From Betaproteobacteria bacterium (lineage in GTDB: Bacteria > Pseudomonadota > Gammaproteobacteria > Burkholderiales > Usitatibacteraceae), in contig JADJMI010000028.1 in assembly GCA_016709665.1 (NCBI GenBank), positions 248,001 through 312,000 on the forward strand: DNA of 64,000 nucleotides. Direction: 5' to 3'. Positions 7,611 to 16,048 of the stretch are shown here, piece after piece. The stretch's first letter is position 1; the number at the start of each line of letters is the position of its first letter. Under the pieces are notes generated by a model. The model worked only from the letters and a program-made list of their open reading frames with translations, did not search any database and was not told the DNA's origin. The translations under genes were made by a program, and so were the position numbers.

Positions 7611-7952
7611 CTACCGGACGCCGAGGAGCTCCACGTCGAACACCAGCGTGGCGTTGGGCGGGATGACCCCGCCCGCGCCGCGCGCGCCATAGGCCATTTC
7701 CGGCGGAATCACGAGGGTGCGCTTGCCGCCCACCTTCATGCCGGCGACGCCTTCGTCCCAGCCGCGGATCACCTGGCCGGCCCCGAGCACGAACTCGAAA
7801 GGCGAGCCGCGATCGACGGAGCTGTCGAACTTGCTGCCATGGCCGTCGGCCTGGGCCGGGTCGTGCAGCCAGCCGGTGTAGTGCACCGTCACCATGCCTC
7901 GGCTCGCTTCCGCGCCGGTGCCCACCGTCACATCGATCATCTGCATCGCCAT
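7611..7952 (-). CDS. FKBP-type peptidyl-prolyl cis-trans isomerase
   Basis: 113 aa, a bare FKBP domain without a signal peptide, so cytoplasmic. Key stretches are VTVHYTGWLHD, KFDSSVDRGSPFEF, VIRGWDEGVAGMKVGGKR and IPPEMAYGARGAGGVIPPNA, which contain the usual aromatic and Asp residues of the rotamase pocket. It would assist protein folding. Monocistronic. Confidence 0.93.
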   Translation of the reverse strand: MAMQMIDVTVGTGAEASRGMVTVHYTGWLHDPAQADGHGSKFDSSVDRGSPFEFVLGAGQVIRGWDEGVAGMKVGGKRTLVIPPEMAYGARGAGGVIPPNATLVFDVELLGVR

Positions 7953-8039
7953 CCGCTTTCTCCTGGGGTTCGTTGAATCGGTTGTCCGGGCGGCATTCTA
8001 GCGGAGTCGGGGTGACGTCTTTCGAAGCGCGCGCTCTTC

Positions 8040-8053
8040 GGGGGGGGGGGGGG
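8040..8053. repeat. G14 homopolymer between FKBP and DUF1801 genes
   Basis: Fourteen consecutive G directly beside the stop codon (8054-8056) of the minus-strand DUF1801 gene. Non-coding here, but in the same 1.3-kb neighbourhood as the G15 and G26 tracts. Confidence 0.9.
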
Positions 8054-8506
8054 TCAGGCGCCGGGATGGCGGCGCTCGATCTCGGCGACCGACCCGGCGA
8101 TGAGCGCCTCGAGCACCTTCGCATCGAGGTCCGCCAGCCGCTTGAAGTACAGGCAGGACTTGCCCATCTTGTGCTTGCCGAGCTTGGCGAGGAGCGCGGC
8201 CTGCGAGGGCGATTCCGCGATGAGGTAGACGACCAGTTCCCGTCCGCGGACCGCGAAGCCGGTGGCGCACATCTCGCCCGAACGGCCGCTTTCGTACCGG
8301 TAGGTGTACTTGCCGTAGCCGACGATGCTGGGGCCCCACATCGTCGGCGACTGCTTCGTGGCGCGCTTGCACAGGGCCATGATGGCCTGGCAGTCCGCGA
8401 GCTGCTCGGGGCTCGCGCGGGAGGCGAGATAGGCTTCGACGCTCTCGCCGGTGGGCTTCGTCTTGGCTTCCGTCGTGGCTTTCGTCGTGGTCCGGGCCTT
8501 GGCCAT
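8054..8506 (-). CDS. DUF1801-domain protein
   Basis: 150 aa. A Lys/Thr-rich N-terminal extension (MAKARTTTKATTEAKTKPTG) precedes a DUF1801 (YdhG-like) domain: VEAYLASRASPEQLADCQAI, MWGPSIVGYGKYTYRYESGR and GKHKMGKSCLYFKRLADLDA. This fold is related to iron-chaperone frataxin-like proteins, but no biochemical role is established. A second DUF1801 gene lies at 10062 on the other strand, with the same K(P/M)-GKSC motif. Confidence 0.8.
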   Translation of the reverse strand: MAKARTTTKATTEAKTKPTGESVEAYLASRASPEQLADCQAIMALCKRATKQSPTMWGPSIVGYGKYTYRYESGRSGEMCATGFAVRGRELVVYLIAESPSQAALLAKLGKHKMGKSCLYFKRLADLDAKVLEALIAGSVAEIERRHPGA

Positions 8507-8531
8507 CGGGATCTCCTGGCTGGAGTGGCGG

Positions 8532-9002
8532 TTACACGCTCGTCGCGCCCGCGGGCTTGCTCATCTGGGCGAGGACGATCTTACCCGTGTACCGCGTGAG
8601 TTCGACCACCCGGTAGCCGCGGCGCTCGTAGAAGGCGACGTTGCCCGGCACGAGGGTGTTGGTGGTGAGGTCGAAGCGCTCGATGCCGGGATGGGCCTGC
8701 TCGATGGCTTCGAGAAGCGAAGCGCCGATTCCGCGGCCCTGGCAATCCGGCTCGACGATCACGCCGCGGAGGGTGCAGACCGCGCCATCGACGAGACCGC
8801 GCGCGGCGCCGACGATGCGGTCCCCGTCGCGAGCCGTGAGGACGGTCTGCGTGCGGATGTGGTGGGCGATGTCGGCGACGGGCTCGAGGAGCGGGGGGAT
8901 GTTGCGGTCATCGCTCAAGCGCGCCTCCTCGGCGAAGGCGCGCATCTGGATCGCGTGGATGACTTCGGCGTCTTCCGGGGTGGCTCGTTGGATCGAAATC
9001 AC
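8532..9002 (-). CDS. GNAT-family N-acetyltransferase
   Basis: 156 aa from GTG at 9002 (MISIQRATPEDAEVIHAIQM). Motif A, LRGVIVEPDCQGRGIGASLL (residues about 86-105), has the QGRGIG acetyl-CoA loop, and NVAFYERRGYRVVELTRYTG is the C-terminal part. The GTG choice gives the usual short beta-1 strand; reading further upstream would enter sequence antisense-like to the neighbouring gene. Substrate unknown. It follows the cyclic-nucleotide-binding gene by 26 nt, so may share a transcript. Confidence 0.85.
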   Translation of the reverse strand: MISIQRATPEDAEVIHAIQMRAFAEEARLSDDRNIPPLLEPVADIAHHIRTQTVLTARDGDRIVGAARGLVDGAVCTLRGVIVEPDCQGRGIGASLLEAIEQAHPGIERFDLTTNTLVPGNVAFYERRGYRVVELTRYTGKIVLAQMSKPAGATSV

Positions 9003-9028
9003 GGCGGGAGCCTGAAAACCGAGCCCGC

Positions 9029-9958
9029 CTAGGCCAACTGCGCGTTCATGTGCCGGAGCCGCTCGGCGATATCCCGCAGCATCGTGGTCGCGAAGGCCGG
9101 TTCCCGCTTCACCGCCTCGATGAACGAGGCGCGGTCGATGGCGAGCAGCTCGCACTCCGTCTCGGCCGTGGCGCTCGCGGTGCGCGGCGACTGGTCCACG
9201 ATCGACATCTCGCCGAACGTGCCGCCCACGGGAACGCGCTCGAGGGGCGTCTGGCCGATGTGGATGATCACGGAGCCTTCCTTCACCACGTAGAGGCAGG
9301 TTCCCGCCTGCCCTTCGCGCATCAGCGTCGCGCCCTTGGCGTGGCGAACGGCGGCGCTGCGGGCGAGGCCGGCTTCCACGCGTGCGAGCACCGCCGGATC
9401 CAGGCGCGCGGCGAGGCGGCCGGCGACGGGCTTGCCGCCCTTGCGCATGGATAGGCGCGCGGCGATGAAGCGCAACCGGTCGAACATCACGCTCATCAGC
9501 ATCAGGGCGAAGCCGGGGGCACGCTGCAACGCCACCTGCAGTTCCTCCGGGCCCATGGAGACCACGTGGCAATCCGTCTTCGCCCGGGCCGCGGCCGAGC
9601 GCGGCTGGTCCGACAGCACCGCCATCTCGCCGAAGATCTCGCCGGCACCCACGGTATCGAGCGGCTTGCCGCCCATGGTGAGCGCGATGTCCCCCTCGAC
9701 CACGAAGTACATGCGGGCCGCGGACTTGCGCGTGAACAGGCCCGAGGAGGCCTTCTCGTCCTCCTCGAACACGACCTGCCCGGCGGCGAACACTTCGGCG
9801 CGCCCCGCGGCCTGGAAGATGCTGCGGGCGATCTCGGCCTTGTAGTACGGGCTCTGGGCGGCCTTGAACGGCGCGGGCGCGGCAGCGGTGAGCGGGGGAG
9901 CGGGAGGGGGCGTCGCCGGTTTCGGGGGCTCCGGCTGGGTGAAATCGAGGTCTTCCAT
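9029..9958 (-). CDS. protein with two cyclic-nucleotide-binding domains
   Basis: 309 aa, soluble. A Pro/Ala-rich N-terminus (about 40 residues) precedes two CNB domains: residues about 45-165 (FVVEGDIALTMGGKPLDTVG, then GEIFGEMAVLSDQPRSAAAR) and about 185-305 (YVVKEGSVIIHIGQTPLERV, then GGTFGEMSIVDQSPRTASAT). Both have the FGEM...PR(S/T)A phosphate-binding cassette, so both could bind cNMP. No DNA-binding helix-turn-helix or kinase follows, so it is not a CRP/FNR-type regulator. Probably a cAMP or c-di-GMP-era sensor or adaptor; partner unknown. Confidence 0.85.
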   Translation of the reverse strand: MEDLDFTQPEPPKPATPPPAPPLTAAAPAPFKAAQSPYYKAEIARSIFQAAGRAEVFAAGQVVFEEDEKASSGLFTRKSAARMYFVVEGDIALTMGGKPLDTVGAGEIFGEMAVLSDQPRSAAARAKTDCHVVSMGPEELQVALQRAPGFALMLMSVMFDRLRFIAARLSMRKGGKPVAGRLAARLDPAVLARVEAGLARSAAVRHAKGATLMREGQAGTCLYVVKEGSVIIHIGQTPLERVPVGGTFGEMSIVDQSPRTASATAETECELLAIDRASFIEAVKREPAFATTMLRDIAERLRHMNAQLA

Positions 9959-10061
9959 CGAATCCTGGGCGCGGTGTTGCGGCTTTTCGGTTTTTCGGCA
10001 TTATGGCCGAATCCGCCCGGCGCCGAAGTGCGCCTCGTCACACGACAAGGGAATTGTGCCG

Positions 10062-10511
10062 ATGGTTTCGAGCGCCGCCGCCACCGTGAAGCAGTACCTC
10101 GACGAGCTGCCCGCGGATCGCCGCGCGGTGGTGTCGAAAGTGCGTGCCGTGGTCAACAAGGCGATGCCCAAGGGGTACAGGGAGGGCACGCTGTGGGGCA
10201 TGATCGTGTGGACCATCCCGCTCGAGCGCTACCCGGACACGTACAACAAGCAGCCCCTGGCGTACGCCGCGCTCGCGGCGCAGAAGAATGCCTTTTCCCT
10301 GTACCTGATGGGCGTCTACGGCGACAGGAAGCGGGAGGCCGCGCTCGCCGCAGCCTACAAGGCGCTCGGGAAGAAGCCGGACATGGGCAAGAGCTGCGTG
10401 CGTTTCAGGACGACCGACGATCTTCCGCTCGAAGCCATCGCCTCGCTCATCGCCGGCGTGGGCGTCGACGAGTACCTCGCCCGGTACGAGAAAGCCCGGC
10501 CGAAGAAATAG
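10062..10511 (+). CDS. DUF1801-domain protein
   Basis: 149 aa. I start it at the ATG at 10062 (MVSSAAATVKQYLDELPADR), the usual DUF1801 opening, rather than in the open frame upstream, which lies over the divergent gene's promoter. Diagnostic stretches are LWGMIVWTIPLERYPDTYN and GKKPDMGKSCVRFRTTDDLP. Divergently transcribed from the cyclic-nucleotide-binding gene. Function unknown. Confidence 0.85.
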   Translation: MVSSAAATVKQYLDELPADRRAVVSKVRAVVNKAMPKGYREGTLWGMIVWTIPLERYPDTYNKQPLAYAALAAQKNAFSLYLMGVYGDRKREAALAAAYKALGKKPDMGKSCVRFRTTDDLPLEAIASLIAGVGVDEYLARYEKARPKK

Positions 10512-10602
10512 CGGGGCCGCGGTTGACGGCGGCACGCGCCGCTCCGCAGAATGGGCCACCCAGCGATTGCGGATGTCAGTTCTCCCTCGAGGGGACCTCC
10601 GG

Positions 10603-13293
10603 ATGGACCGCAGCCTTCCCGACCATGCCGTCCGGGCCTTCTCGCAGCAGACGGCCCTGTTCGCGCTGCTGAAGACGGGCATCCCCACCGCGGCGCCGGA
10701 GACGGCCTGGCGCGCCCTCACCGAAGCCGCCGCCCGCACCCTGGGCGTTCGCCGGGCCTCGATCTGGTTCCTGGGCGCCAAGGACACGCAGCTCGTCCTC
10801 GCGGACCTGTTCGACCGCACCACCGGAACGCACGAAAGCGGCGAAGTGCTCGGCGCGGAGCGCTACCCGGCCTATTTCCACGCCCTGCGCTGGAGCCGCG
10901 CCATCGTCGCGCCCGATGCGGCCACGGACCCGCGCACGGGCGAGTTCGCCGGCCACTACCTCGAGGCCCACGGCATCGTCTCGATGCTGGACGCGGGCAT
11001 CTGGCACGAAGGCAAGGCGCGCGGCGTGCTCTGCCTGGAATCCGTGGGGCAAAGGCGGGACTGGCAGGCCGACGAGCAGCAGTTCGCCGGCTCCGTGGCG
11101 GACCTCGCCGCCGCCACGCTCGTCCACGACCAGCTGCGCGCGATGGAAGCGCGCCTGCGCCAGACGGAGGCCCTCTACGCGAGCGCCATCAAGGCCGGCG
11201 CGGACCTCACCTTCATCGTGCGACTTCGTGACCGGCGCATCCTGCACGTGAACGACAGCTTCGAGCGCTATTCGGGCTACCGCGTCGAGGACGTGGTCGG
11301 CCGCACCTCCGACGAGGTGGCCCTGTGGGTGGACCCGGCCCGGCGCGACGAGTGGTACCGGCTCCTGGAGCGCGAGAGCGCCGTGCGCGATTTCGAGGCG
11401 ACCTTCCACACCCGCTCGGGGGAGATGCGCACCTTCCAGATGGCCGGCGACCGGTTCGACCTCATGGGCGAGCCGGCCGTGGTGATCGCGCTGCGCGACG
11501 TGACGCACGGGCGAAAGAACAGCTCGAGCGTGGAGCGCATCGCCGGCGCGCTATCGCGCGAAACGGGGGCGGCGTTCTTCCCGGCGCTGGTCGAGCACCT
11601 GGCCTGCGCGCTCGACGCGGACATGGTCTTCATCGCGGAGATCGACTCGGCCTCGCCGCGCCTCATGCGCACGGTGGCGGTGCGCGAGCGCGGTGCCCTG
11701 GCGGCGAATTTCACCTTCGTCCTGCGCGATTCGCCCTGCGCCCGCGTGCTGGAGAAGGGCTCCTGCATCTTGACGAAGGGGGCGGCGGAGCGATTCCCGC
11801 TGGACGCGGGGCTCGCCAGCCTCGCGGTCGAGGCCTACGTGAGCATCGCGCTCCGGGACGCGCACGGGGGTGCCTTCGGCGTGCTGGCCGCGCTCTTCCG
11901 CCGGCCGCTCGAGGACACGGGCTTCGCCGAAGGCCTGCTGCGCGTGTTCGCGGCGCGGGCCGCGGCCGAGCTGGAACGCGACCACCACCTGCGCGCGCTC
12001 GAGCACCAGGCGCACCACGACGCGCTCACCGGCCTGCCCAACCGGTTCCTGCTCAAGAAGTCCCTCGAGGAACTTTCGGCGGAAGGCGGGAAGGGCCTGG
12101 CGGGCGCGCTCCTGCTCGTGGATCTCGACCGGTTCAAGGAGATCAACGACACGCTGGGCCATCCCGTCGGCGACCAGCTCCTGTGCGCCGTCGGCGAACG
12201 GCTGCGCGAGACGGCGCTCCTGCGCGGCGGCTGGATCGCGCGCCTGGGCGGCGACGAGTTCGCCGTGTGGTATCCGGGGGTGGGCGAGCCTGCGGCGGCG
12301 GATCTTGCGGCGGGGGAATTGCTGGAGGCGCTCGCCCGGCCGGCGCAGGTCGAAGGGCTGCGGCTGGAGGTGGGCGCGAGCGTGGGCATCGCCCTCGCGC
12401 CGCGGCACGCGCAAAGCGCGAGCGGGCTGCTTCGCTGCGCGGACGTGGCCATGTACGCGGCCAAGGATCGCGGTTCGGGACGCGGCTTCTACGATGCGAC
12501 GCAGGATCCCTACTCGACCGAGCGGCTCACGCTGCTCTCCGAGCTGGGGCGGGCCGTGCGCGGGGACGAACTGCGCCTCGCCTACCAGCCGCGCGTCGCG
12601 ATCGCCGACGGGAGCCTGCGCGGCGTCGAGGCGCTGGTGCGCTGGCAGCATCCGCGACTCGGTCTGCTGGCGCCGGGGCGGTTCGTGCCCCTGGCGGAAC
12701 TCTCGGACGTCATCCGCTCGCTCACGCGCTGGGTGCTGGACGCGGCGCTCGCCCAGCAGGCGGCCTGGCGCGCCACCGGCCGATCGGTGCCCGTGTCGGT
12801 GAACTTCTCGGCCCGCCACCTCATGGACGAGGCCTGCGCGGACCACATCGAGCGCAGCCTCGCGGCCCACGGCTGCGACCCGGCGTGCCTGGAGATCGAG
12901 ATCACGGAAAGCGCGCTCATCGCCGATCCGGAGCGGGCGGCGGCGACGCTCGAGCGAATCCGCGCGCTGGGCGTTCGCATCGCCGTGGACGATTTCGGCA
13001 CCGGTTACTCGTCGCTCGCGCACCTGCGGCGCCTGCCGCTGCACACGCTCAAGATCGACGTCTCGTTCGTGAGCCACATGCTCGCCAGCGCGGCGGACCG
13101 TGCCATCGTCGCCTCGACCATCCACCTGGCCCACGACCTGGGCTTCGCGGCCGTCGCCGAGGGCATCGAGGACGGCGCGACGCTTGCCGCGCTGGCCGAG
13201 ATGGGCTGCGACGAAGGGCAGGGCTTCCACCTGGGCGAGCCGATGACGCCCGCGGCGCTCGAGAACTGGCTCGCGAAGAACGGGGACAGGTGA
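10603..13293 (+). CDS. GAF-PAS-GAF-GGDEF-EAL cyclic-di-GMP signalling protein
   Basis: 896 aa from the ATG at 10603 (MDRSLPDHAVRAFSQQTALF); ATG 10573 is an alternative. Order: GAF (about 20-170), PAS (about 195-300, ILHVNDSFERYSGYRVEDVV), second GAF (about 305-460), GGDEF (about 475-640) and EAL (about 650-890). GGDEF at 549-553 is intact. The EAL domain has EAL (676-678), NFSARHL, EIEITESAL, DDFGTGYSS and AEGIEDG, so phosphodiesterase activity is plausible; the protein may be bifunctional. No membrane segment, so cytosolic sensing. The last codons (NGDR-stop) come from a REP-like GGGGACAGGTGA repeat. Confidence 0.93.
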   Translation: MDRSLPDHAVRAFSQQTALFALLKTGIPTAAPETAWRALTEAAARTLGVRRASIWFLGAKDTQLVLADLFDRTTGTHESGEVLGAERYPAYFHALRWSRAIVAPDAATDPRTGEFAGHYLEAHGIVSMLDAGIWHEGKARGVLCLESVGQRRDWQADEQQFAGSVADLAAATLVHDQLRAMEARLRQTEALYASAIKAGADLTFIVRLRDRRILHVNDSFERYSGYRVEDVVGRTSDEVALWVDPARRDEWYRLLERESAVRDFEATFHTRSGEMRTFQMAGDRFDLMGEPAVVIALRDVTHGRKNSSSVERIAGALSRETGAAFFPALVEHLACALDADMVFIAEIDSASPRLMRTVAVRERGALAANFTFVLRDSPCARVLEKGSCILTKGAAERFPLDAGLASLAVEAYVSIALRDAHGGAFGVLAALFRRPLEDTGFAEGLLRVFAARAAAELERDHHLRALEHQAHHDALTGLPNRFLLKKSLEELSAEGGKGLAGALLLVDLDRFKEINDTLGHPVGDQLLCAVGERLRETALLRGGWIARLGGDEFAVWYPGVGEPAAADLAAGELLEALARPAQVEGLRLEVGASVGIALAPRHAQSASGLLRCADVAMYAAKDRGSGRGFYDATQDPYSTERLTLLSELGRAVRGDELRLAYQPRVAIADGSLRGVEALVRWQHPRLGLLAPGRFVPLAELSDVIRSLTRWVLDAALAQQAAWRATGRSVPVSVNFSARHLMDEACADHIERSLAAHGCDPACLEIEITESALIADPERAAATLERIRALGVRIAVDDFGTGYSSLAHLRRLPLHTLKIDVSFVSHMLASAADRAIVASTIHLAHDLGFAAVAEGIEDGATLAALAEMGCDEGQGFHLGEPMTPAALENWLAKNGDR

Positions 13294-13326
13294 ACTTGGG
13301 GACAGGTGAAAAATTCACCCGTCCCC
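13282..13326. repeat. REP-like repeat with hairpin between convergent genes
   Basis: A direct unit GGGGACAGGTGA (13282-13293) is followed by a second unit that pairs with an inverted half: GGGGACAGGTGAA (13298-13310) against TTCACCCGTCCCC (13314-13326), one mismatch. It lies between convergent genes and contains the stop codon of the GGDEF-EAL gene, so it could serve as a two-way terminator. Confidence 0.85.
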
Positions 13327-13340
13327 GCTTTTCGTGATGT

Positions 13341-14804
13341 TCAGGCGCCCCAGGCGCGCAGGTTGAGGAACTCGCGCAGGGTCCTCGGCCCGTATGTGAG
13401 GTAGCTCGGGTCGGGACGCTCGCGGTAGTTTTCCCGCAGTTTCGCCACGCGGTCCTTCGCGAGGTGCTTCTCCAGCACGTCCTTGGGCACCGGGTAGATC
13501 TTCAGCGCGTTGAGCCCGAACACCTTGGCGCGCAGGGCCGGCGTGATCTCCGGGTAGCCATGCTTGTCGCGCAGCGCCGGCGCGATCTGGAAGGCGCGAA
13601 AGGCCTGGATCTGGTCCTGCGGCGAACCGTACCAGATGGAATCCGTCCCCCACACCACGTTGTCCGGCCCCACGGCCTTGAGGAGCTTGCCCAGCCCGTG
13701 GGCGGCCGTGTCCGGGTCTCGCATCATGAGGCGCCAGGTGGAGCCGAGTTCGGCGTAGACGTTGGCGCCCGGTTTCACGCCCGCTTTCGCAAGGCTGGTC
13801 ACGAGCGAATCGATGCCGTCCGTGCGCGTCTCGTCGTAGGGGCCTTCGGCCTTCCCGGCGGCGAAGCCGGAGTGGTAGATGAGGAAGTTCACGTCGGGAA
13901 AGCGCTTCGCCACGCGGCCGATGTCGGCGCAGGTGGAGTGCTCGTAGGATTTCGGCCCGAAGGCGAGCCCCTTGTGGATGGCGATGTTGCGGACGCCGAG
14001 CTTCCTCGCCTTCTCGATCATCGCGAGGCCCGGCTCGTCGTCCATCCAGAAGCCTTTTCCGTCCGGCCCCCATTGGGTGTAGGTCTTCCACGCGCTGATG
14101 CGGTGGCGCGAGGCGAGCTCGTCCATGCCCTCGAGGTCGCCCTTCTGGTTGGGGTTCACGCGGCCATGGATGTACAGGCGGTGGGTGCCCTCGAGCCTTT
14201 CCACGATGCGCGCCGTGGCCTCGGCCTCCTCGATCGTGAGGGGTTCGCCTTCGCGCGTGGAGGGAACGAAGGAAAGGACCATGAGGTCCGTGTCCGAGTC
14301 GAGGAAGACGTCCTTCACGAACTCGTCCGGGCCGATGCACTGCAGGTAGTCGAGGCGGCCGGCGCCCTTCGAGGGACCGCACGACTGGGTCTTGGGCATC
14401 TGCAGCGGTCGCGCGGTCTGCGGCAGGCGTTTCGTCCACGCGCCCGTCGGATTCACGAAATGGCCCTGCACGTCGAAGATGAAGTCGGTCGAATCCAGCG
14501 TCGAGCGGGCGAGGGCGAGGTCGAGCGCCGCATCGTAGGGCAGGTCGAAGAAGCCCCCCGTCCGTCCGGCCGCGGCGTAGGCCTCGTTCATGCCCAGGAG
14601 CGTGGTGGCGACCCCGCCCGCGCTCACGAGGAAGTCGCGTCGGGATAGCCCCAGGCGCTTCGCGTTCGCGCCGGCCGAGGCCAGGGACTTCGCTTTGGCC
14701 TCCCGGTGCACGGGCTCGAGCGGGATGGGCGCGTACTCGCCGTTCGAGGTGCTGTCGAGCTTCACCGGAAGCCGGGTGCCGTCGGGGTCGTGGCGTGTCG
14801 TCAT
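13341..14804 (-). CDS. Tat-exported amidohydrolase-family protein
   Basis: 487 aa. A twin-arginine motif (SRRDFLVSAGG, residues about 54-64) sits after an unusually long N-region and leads into a TIM-barrel amidohydrolase-2 (ACMSD-like) domain. The metal-site opening reads FDVQGHFVN, with Gln where DxHxH families have the first His; later parts are KTYTQWGPDG, NFLIYHSGFA and VVWGTDSIWYG, where the Asp of GTDS is a likely ligand. Decarboxylase or hydrolase activity cannot be told apart. The long N-region may be cytoplasmic, with the true start later. Confidence 0.8.
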   Translation of the reverse strand: MTTRHDPDGTRLPVKLDSTSNGEYAPIPLEPVHREAKAKSLASAGANAKRLGLSRRDFLVSAGGVATTLLGMNEAYAAAGRTGGFFDLPYDAALDLALARSTLDSTDFIFDVQGHFVNPTGAWTKRLPQTARPLQMPKTQSCGPSKGAGRLDYLQCIGPDEFVKDVFLDSDTDLMVLSFVPSTREGEPLTIEEAEATARIVERLEGTHRLYIHGRVNPNQKGDLEGMDELASRHRISAWKTYTQWGPDGKGFWMDDEPGLAMIEKARKLGVRNIAIHKGLAFGPKSYEHSTCADIGRVAKRFPDVNFLIYHSGFAAGKAEGPYDETRTDGIDSLVTSLAKAGVKPGANVYAELGSTWRLMMRDPDTAAHGLGKLLKAVGPDNVVWGTDSIWYGSPQDQIQAFRAFQIAPALRDKHGYPEITPALRAKVFGLNALKIYPVPKDVLEKHLAKDRVAKLRENYRERPDPSYLTYGPRTLREFLNLRAWGA

Positions 14805-14841
14805 GGAAGCCTCGAAGGGGTTGTCCGGTTGCGACCGGCGG

Positions 14842-15651
14842 TCAGCGCGAAAGGTTCGCCTCGATGAGGGCGCGGGCCACGGACTGCGGCGGCGCGAGCT
14901 CGGGAAGGGCGTCGCCGGGGGCGAACCAGCGCGCCTCGGCGACTTCGATCCGGTCCGGGCGCAATTGGCCGCCCGCGAATTCGGCCGTGAAGGCGACCAT
15001 GAGCGAGTGCGGGAAGGGCCAGGACTGGCTCGCGAAGTAGCGCAGGTCCTTCACCTCGAGCCCCACCTCCTCGCGCACCTCGCGGTGGATGGCGTCCTCG
15101 AGGGATTCGCCGGCCTCCAGGAAACCGGCCAGGGCGGACCAGCGCGGGCCCCGGGCGTGGCGGGCGAGCAGGATGTCGGCGCCGCGCTTGACCAGGACCA
15201 TCATGGCCGGGGAAACGCGCGGATAGGCCGCGTGGCCGCAAGTGGCGCAGGTCATGGCGCGCTCGCCCGGCATGCGCTGCGTGGCGCCGCCGCAGGCGCC
15301 GCAGAAGCGGTGGGTGCGCGCCCATTCGGCCACCTGCTTGCCGCGGAAGGCCACGGCGAGGAGGCCGTCGTCGGCGGTGCCGAAGTAGCTGCGCAGCGTC
15401 CGGAAGGCGTAGCCCGGGGCGGCGAGGGCACCCGCAGGCAACGCCACCGCCCGGCAATAGACGCCGCCGAGCAGGCCCACCGGGACGGTGGATTCCGGCG
15501 CGATGGCGTTGGCGCGACAGGCTTCCTCGCCCGAAAGCGCGAAGCCGCCTTCGGCCACGAGGATCTCGTCGCCCCGGAAGGCGAAGGTGACGGGCGTCGG
15601 GTGTTCCCTCGGTTCGAGGAGCGGGGAAAAATCGGCTGGCGTGGCGATCAT
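14842..15651 (-). CDS. nudC: NADH pyrophosphatase NudC
   Basis: 269 aa from ATG at 15651; the frame is open 23 codons further up, but that part lacks family similarity. A zinc ribbon (CGACGGATQRMPG, then CATCGHAAYPR) precedes the Nudix domain with box GFLEAGESLEDAIHREVREE and the NudC-specific SQSWPFPHSLM motif (canonical SQPWPFPxS). The family hydrolyses NAD(H) and removes NAD caps from RNA. It is 37 nt from the amidohydrolase gene on the same strand. Confidence 0.93.
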   Translation of the reverse strand: MIATPADFSPLLEPREHPTPVTFAFRGDEILVAEGGFALSGEEACRANAIAPESTVPVGLLGGVYCRAVALPAGALAAPGYAFRTLRSYFGTADDGLLAVAFRGKQVAEWARTHRFCGACGGATQRMPGERAMTCATCGHAAYPRVSPAMMVLVKRGADILLARHARGPRWSALAGFLEAGESLEDAIHREVREEVGLEVKDLRYFASQSWPFPHSLMVAFTAEFAGGQLRPDRIEVAEARWFAPGDALPELAPPQSVARALIEANLSR

Positions 15652-15755
15652 GGAAGCGGCATTGTGGGGCAGGCGCCGCGTCGGTGCGTTACGGTGCCTC
15701 TCGCCAGAGACGGCCGGCAAGGCTATGCTTGGCTCGCCACCTAGGGAGGGCAGCC

Positions 15756-15989
15756 ATGAAATACCTGATGTTCGTGCCGGTTCTCGCGCTCGCCGCGGCG
15801 CCGGCCTTCGCGGGCAAGTCCTGCGACGAGCTGAAAACCGAGATCGCCGCCAAGATCGAGAAGAAGGGCGTGAAGAACTACACGCTCGAAGCGGTCAAGA
15901 AAGGCGAGGAGGGCGACCGGCGCGTCGTCGGCTCTTGCGAGGGGGGCAAGAAGATCCTCGTCTACAAGCGCGGCAAGGCCACCCCGTAA
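15756..15989 (+). CDS. DUF1161 periplasmic protein
   Basis: 77 aa with a signal peptide (MKYLMFVPVLALAAAPAFAG) and the DUF1161 body: SCDELKTEIAAKIEKKGVKN and VVGSCEGGKKILVYKR, with the two conserved cysteines that likely form a disulphide. AGGGAGGG 8 nt before the ATG is a strong ribosome-binding site, and TATGCT at 15724-15729 could be a -10. Function unknown across the family. Confidence 0.85.
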   Translation: MKYLMFVPVLALAAAPAFAGKSCDELKTEIAAKIEKKGVKNYTLEAVKKGEEGDRRVVGSCEGGKKILVYKRGKATP

Positions 15990-15992
15990 ATC

Positions 15993-16037
15993 GGGGACAG
16001 GTGAATTCGGGGACAGGTGAAAAATTCACCCGTCCCC
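15993..16037. repeat. REP-like repeat with hairpin between convergent genes
   Basis: Same arrangement as at 13282: direct unit GGGGACAGGTGAATTC (15993-16008), then GGGGACAGGTGAA (16009-16021) pairing with TTCACCCGTCCCC (16025-16037). Sits between the convergent DUF1161 and dehydrogenase genes and may terminate both. Confidence 0.85.
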
Positions 16038-16048
16038 GGATTCGGCGG

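Noticed and set aside
9029..9958. CRP/FNR regulator that could bind the boxes
   Set aside because: Two nucleotide-binding domains but no helix-turn-helix; cannot bind DNA on this evidence.
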